From NCBI RefSeq assembly GCF_946481145.1, contig NZ_CAMLMJ010000022.1:1-64000 (forward strand): a stretch of 64,000 bases of DNA, written 5' to 3'. The notes beneath the pieces were generated by a model. The model saw only the letters and a list, made by a program, of their open reading frames with translations. It did no database searches and was not told where the DNA came from. Made by a program: the position numbers and the translations under genes. Source of the stretch: an uncultured Sediminibacterium sp. GTDB lineage: Bacteria > Bacteroidota > Bacteroidia > Chitinophagales > Chitinophagaceae. Positions 62,131 through 64,000 of this stretch are shown here, in pieces. The stretch's first letter is position 1, and each line of letters opens with the position of its first letter.

Positions 62131-62174
62131 CTTGACTTTTTTTGTTACTTTTTTGTGTCAAGACAAAAAAGTAA
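62131..62174. other. Hairpin with complementary loop, potential pseudoknot
   Basis: The stem TTACTTTTTTGT/ACAAAAAAGTAA (62145-62156 with 62163-62174) has loop GTCAAG (62157-62162). The hexamer CTTGAC at 62131-62136 is the exact complement of that loop, so an H-type pseudoknot, or a choice between two hairpins, is possible in either strand. It lies about 100 bases upstream of queA and matches no family I can name. Confidence 0.7.
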
Positions 62175-62229
62175 ACGGAGGGAAATGCTTTACTAGTAAG
62201 GAATTGGTATTATTCTACCTAATCCTACA

Positions 62230-62259
62230 ATTGATAATCGCCCTGCGCTATTAACTTTG
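62230..62259 (+). promoter_or_regulatory. Promoter of queA
   Basis: ATTG (62230-62233), an 18-base spacer and TAACTTTG (62252-62259) resemble the TTTG-N19-TAnnTTTG consensus. The -7 box ends 17 bases before the start codon. Confidence 0.5.
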
Positions 62260-62276
62260 CCGCTTAAATTGATGTG

Positions 62277-63506
62277 ATGCATCCGAAAGATATAGCCATA
62301 CTGGATTTTACCTATGATTTACCAGTAGAAAAAATTGCACAATATCCCTTATCAGAAAGAGACCAAAGCAAGCTATTGGTTTTTCAGCAGGGAAAGATAC
62401 AGGATACATTTTATCATCAGCTGCCTACTTTATTATCACCACAAACATTACTGGTATTTAATAATACTAAAGTTGTAGAAGCACGTTTATTGTTCCAAAA
62501 GAGCAGTGGTAGTACAATTGAAGTGTTTTGCCTCGAACCAGATGATCAATACCCAGACATCACCACCGCTATGTTACAAAAGGGAAAAGTATATTGGAAA
62601 TGTTTAGTGGGGGGTGCAAAAAAATGGAAGGAACCTGTATTACAATTATCATTTACCTACCAGGGAAAAAATACCACACTTACTGCAAAAAAAATAAACC
62701 AGGCACTGGATTATTATATCATTTCACTTGAGTGGAACAATATTGATCTTTCATTTGCGGAAGTATTGCATGCTGCAGGCAATCTCCCATTACCACCTTA
62801 TATGAACAGGGCCGCAGAACCTGAAGATCATAAAAGATACCAAACAGTATATGCTAAACATGATGGTTCAGTTGCAGCCCCAACCGCTGGTTTGCATTTC
62901 ACACCTTCATTACTTGAAAATCTTGCTGCTGCAAAAATTGATGCTGCATTTGTAACCTTACATGTTGGAGCAGGCACTTTCAAACCTGTTAAAGCTACCC
63001 GCATGCAGGATCATGATATGCATGCAGAATATATTGACCTTTCTATTGATATTATTGAACAACTAAGAAGCAGACTTAAGGATCCGATCATTGCAGTTGG
63101 CACAACTTCCCTGCGCACTTTAGAAAGTATTTATTGGTTAGGTGTTAAAACCTTACAAGACCCTTCTATAAAACCGGAAAACTTAACCGTTACCCAATGG
63201 GAGCCTTATGAAAGTAGCGTACTTCCAGAAAGTTCCGCTGCAATTGAAGCACTTTTGAACTGGATGAAGCAACATGAAATGAAAAGACTGATAACCAAAA
63301 CAAGTATCATCATTGCTCCAGGTTATCAATTCAAAATGATACGCGGGTTAATTACCAATTTCCATCAACCTCAATCAACCTTATTATTATTAGTAGCCGC
63401 TATTACAGGACCTAAATGGAAGGATATCTATCATCATGCGCTGACGAATGGCTATCGCTTTCTAAGTTATGGCGATGGATGTCTGTTATGGTGCAATACA
63501 GATTAG
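62277..63506 (+). CDS. queA: S-adenosylmethionine:tRNA ribosyltransferase-isomerase
   Basis: QueA turns preQ1-tRNA into epoxyqueuosine-tRNA using the ribosyl part of SAM. At 409 residues it is somewhat longer than E. coli QueA (356). Conserved segments include YDLPVEKIAQYPLSERDQSKLLV (N-term, broken here for length: DLPVEKIAQYPL), NNTKVVEARL, YQTVYAKHDGSVAAPTAGLHF and ITNFHQPQSTLLLLVAA. A GTG at 62274 directly precedes the ATG at 62277, which is the better start. tgt is about 57 kb away in the window. Confidence 0.95.
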   Translation: MHPKDIAILDFTYDLPVEKIAQYPLSERDQSKLLVFQQGKIQDTFYHQLPTLLSPQTLLVFNNTKVVEARLLFQKSSGSTIEVFCLEPDDQYPDITTAMLQKGKVYWKCLVGGAKKWKEPVLQLSFTYQGKNTTLTAKKINQALDYYIISLEWNNIDLSFAEVLHAAGNLPLPPYMNRAAEPEDHKRYQTVYAKHDGSVAAPTAGLHFTPSLLENLAAAKIDAAFVTLHVGAGTFKPVKATRMQDHDMHAEYIDLSIDIIEQLRSRLKDPIIAVGTTSLRTLESIYWLGVKTLQDPSIKPENLTVTQWEPYESSVLPESSAAIEALLNWMKQHEMKRLITKTSIIIAPGYQFKMIRGLITNFHQPQSTLLLLVAAITGPKWKDIYHHALTNGYRFLSYGDGCLLWCNTD

Positions 63507-63525
63507 CGGGAATATTTTAGCGGTA

Positions 63526-64000
63526 TTAGTCCTCATGCTTTTTTAACGACATTTCCAGCGTAAATGTACTACCCTTACCTAATGTACTTTCTACTTTTAT
63601 TCTTCCGCGATGGGCATCCATTACCGTCTTAACATAACTCATACCCAAACCAAATCCTTTTACATTATGTAGGTTGCCGGTATGAGCACGGTAGAATTTT
63701 TCGAAAATTCGTTTCAATGTTTCTTTATTCATACCAATACCATTATCCTCGAACCTGATAACAATATTTTTATTGGTACTATGGGTAGTGATGCGTAGCA
63801 CTGGTTTGTCTTTCGAATATTTTATGGCATTATCCACCAGGTTAGAGATCATATTGGTGAAATGCACTTCATCTGCTTCAATCAGGTCATTGGCTGCATT
63901 GAGGTGAAGTTCTACCACCCCTTCTTTATCTTGTAATTGCAATTGGTGATTATCGAGTGCATGTTGTATCACATCGTGTACATGCAAAGGTTCAAGGTTT
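63526..64000 (-). CDS. Sensor histidine kinase, C-terminal part (cut by window edge)
   Basis: The frame runs off the right end of the window, so only the ATPase domain is seen (about 158 residues). The N box NLVDNAIKYSKDKP, G1 box EDNGIGM, F box FEKFYR and G2 box GFGLGMSYVK are present, ending in GSTFTLEMSL. The phosphoacceptor His and sensor region lie beyond the edge. The TTG at 63987 is not a real start: the frame continues upstream as NLEPL. It is probably part of a two-component system; the partner is not visible. Confidence 0.9.
   Translation of the reverse strand, partial: NLEPLHVHDVIQHALDNHQLQLQDKEGVVELHLNAANDLIEADEVHFTNMISNLVDNAIKYSKDKPVLRITTHSTNKNIVIRFEDNGIGMNKETLKRIFEKFYRAHTGNLHNVKGFGLGMSYVKTVMDAHRGRIKVESTLGKGSTFTLEMSLKKHED

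Noticed and set aside
63526..63987. Complete small ATPase-domain protein starting at TTG 63987
   Set aside because: The frame continues upstream as NLEPL to the window edge, so it is the C-terminal part of a longer histidine kinase.

Overview
The window looks like chromosome from a member of the Bacteroidota, probably family Chitinophagaceae. The phylum call rests on several sequence observations. Promoters match the Bacteroidota pattern TTTG-N19/20-TAnnTTTG; the clearest precede tRNA-Ala, a DUF2795 gene and a secreted-protein gene. Starts generally lack Shine-Dalgarno sequences. There is a SusC/SusD pair. The division cluster has a 615-residue FtsZ, a MraY with a large insertion and a short FtsL-like protein between rsmH and ftsI. 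Short AT-rich repeats fill many intergenic gaps. The family call is inference. No phage, transposase, CRISPR array or classical defence system was found.

Left part (1-13.7 kb): a tRNA-Ala(GGC) gene with a degenerate tRNA-like copy about 180 bp away, a DUF1801 protein with a histone-like tail, citrate synthase, an LptF/LptG permease and tRNA-guanine transglycosylase, all on the minus strand. A glycosyltransferase/rsmG pair follows on the plus strand, then a CPA2 cation/proton antiporter, a YkgJ-type cysteine-cluster protein and a DUF3667 membrane protein (minus), and the glycine decarboxylase gcvP (plus).

Middle part (13.7-44.6 kb): a small HTH regulator, two tandem paralogous secreted proteins, a dienelactone hydrolase and a zinc alcohol dehydrogenase. 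A susC-susD-phosphodiesterase operon comes next, probably for uptake and cleavage of an extracellular phosphate ester. Then follow an FKBP isomerase, a photolyase, an aminodeoxychorismate-lyase-like enzyme, a Nif3/zinc-ribbon pair, a TPR protein, recN, fabI, a SemiSWEET, a LolD-type ATPase, a cobalamin adenosyltransferase, gatC with a MacB-type ATPase, a FadN-like beta-oxidation fusion, a two-gene ABC exporter and a TIGR01777 epimerase.

Right part (44.7-64 kb): a complete minus-strand dcw cluster in the order mraZ-rsmH-ftsL-ftsI-murE-mraY-murD-ftsW-murG-murC-ftsQ-ftsA-ftsZ, without murF or ddl. It makes and flips lipid II, polymerises septal peptidoglycan and builds the Z ring. Upstream of mraZ four GTG boxes at exact 10-bp spacing resemble a MraZ operator, and a strong hairpin terminator follows ftsZ. 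After it lie a DUF3052-like gene, queA (queuosine synthesis, the same pathway as tgt) and a histidine kinase cut by the window edge.

No whole new system is evident. The most unusual items are structural: a hairpin with a potential pseudoknot upstream of queA, a branched inverted-repeat element at 17.7 kb, three copies of a ~90-bp palindromic repeat at gene ends, the tRNA-Ala duplication, and a TGT that lacks all four usual zinc ligands.
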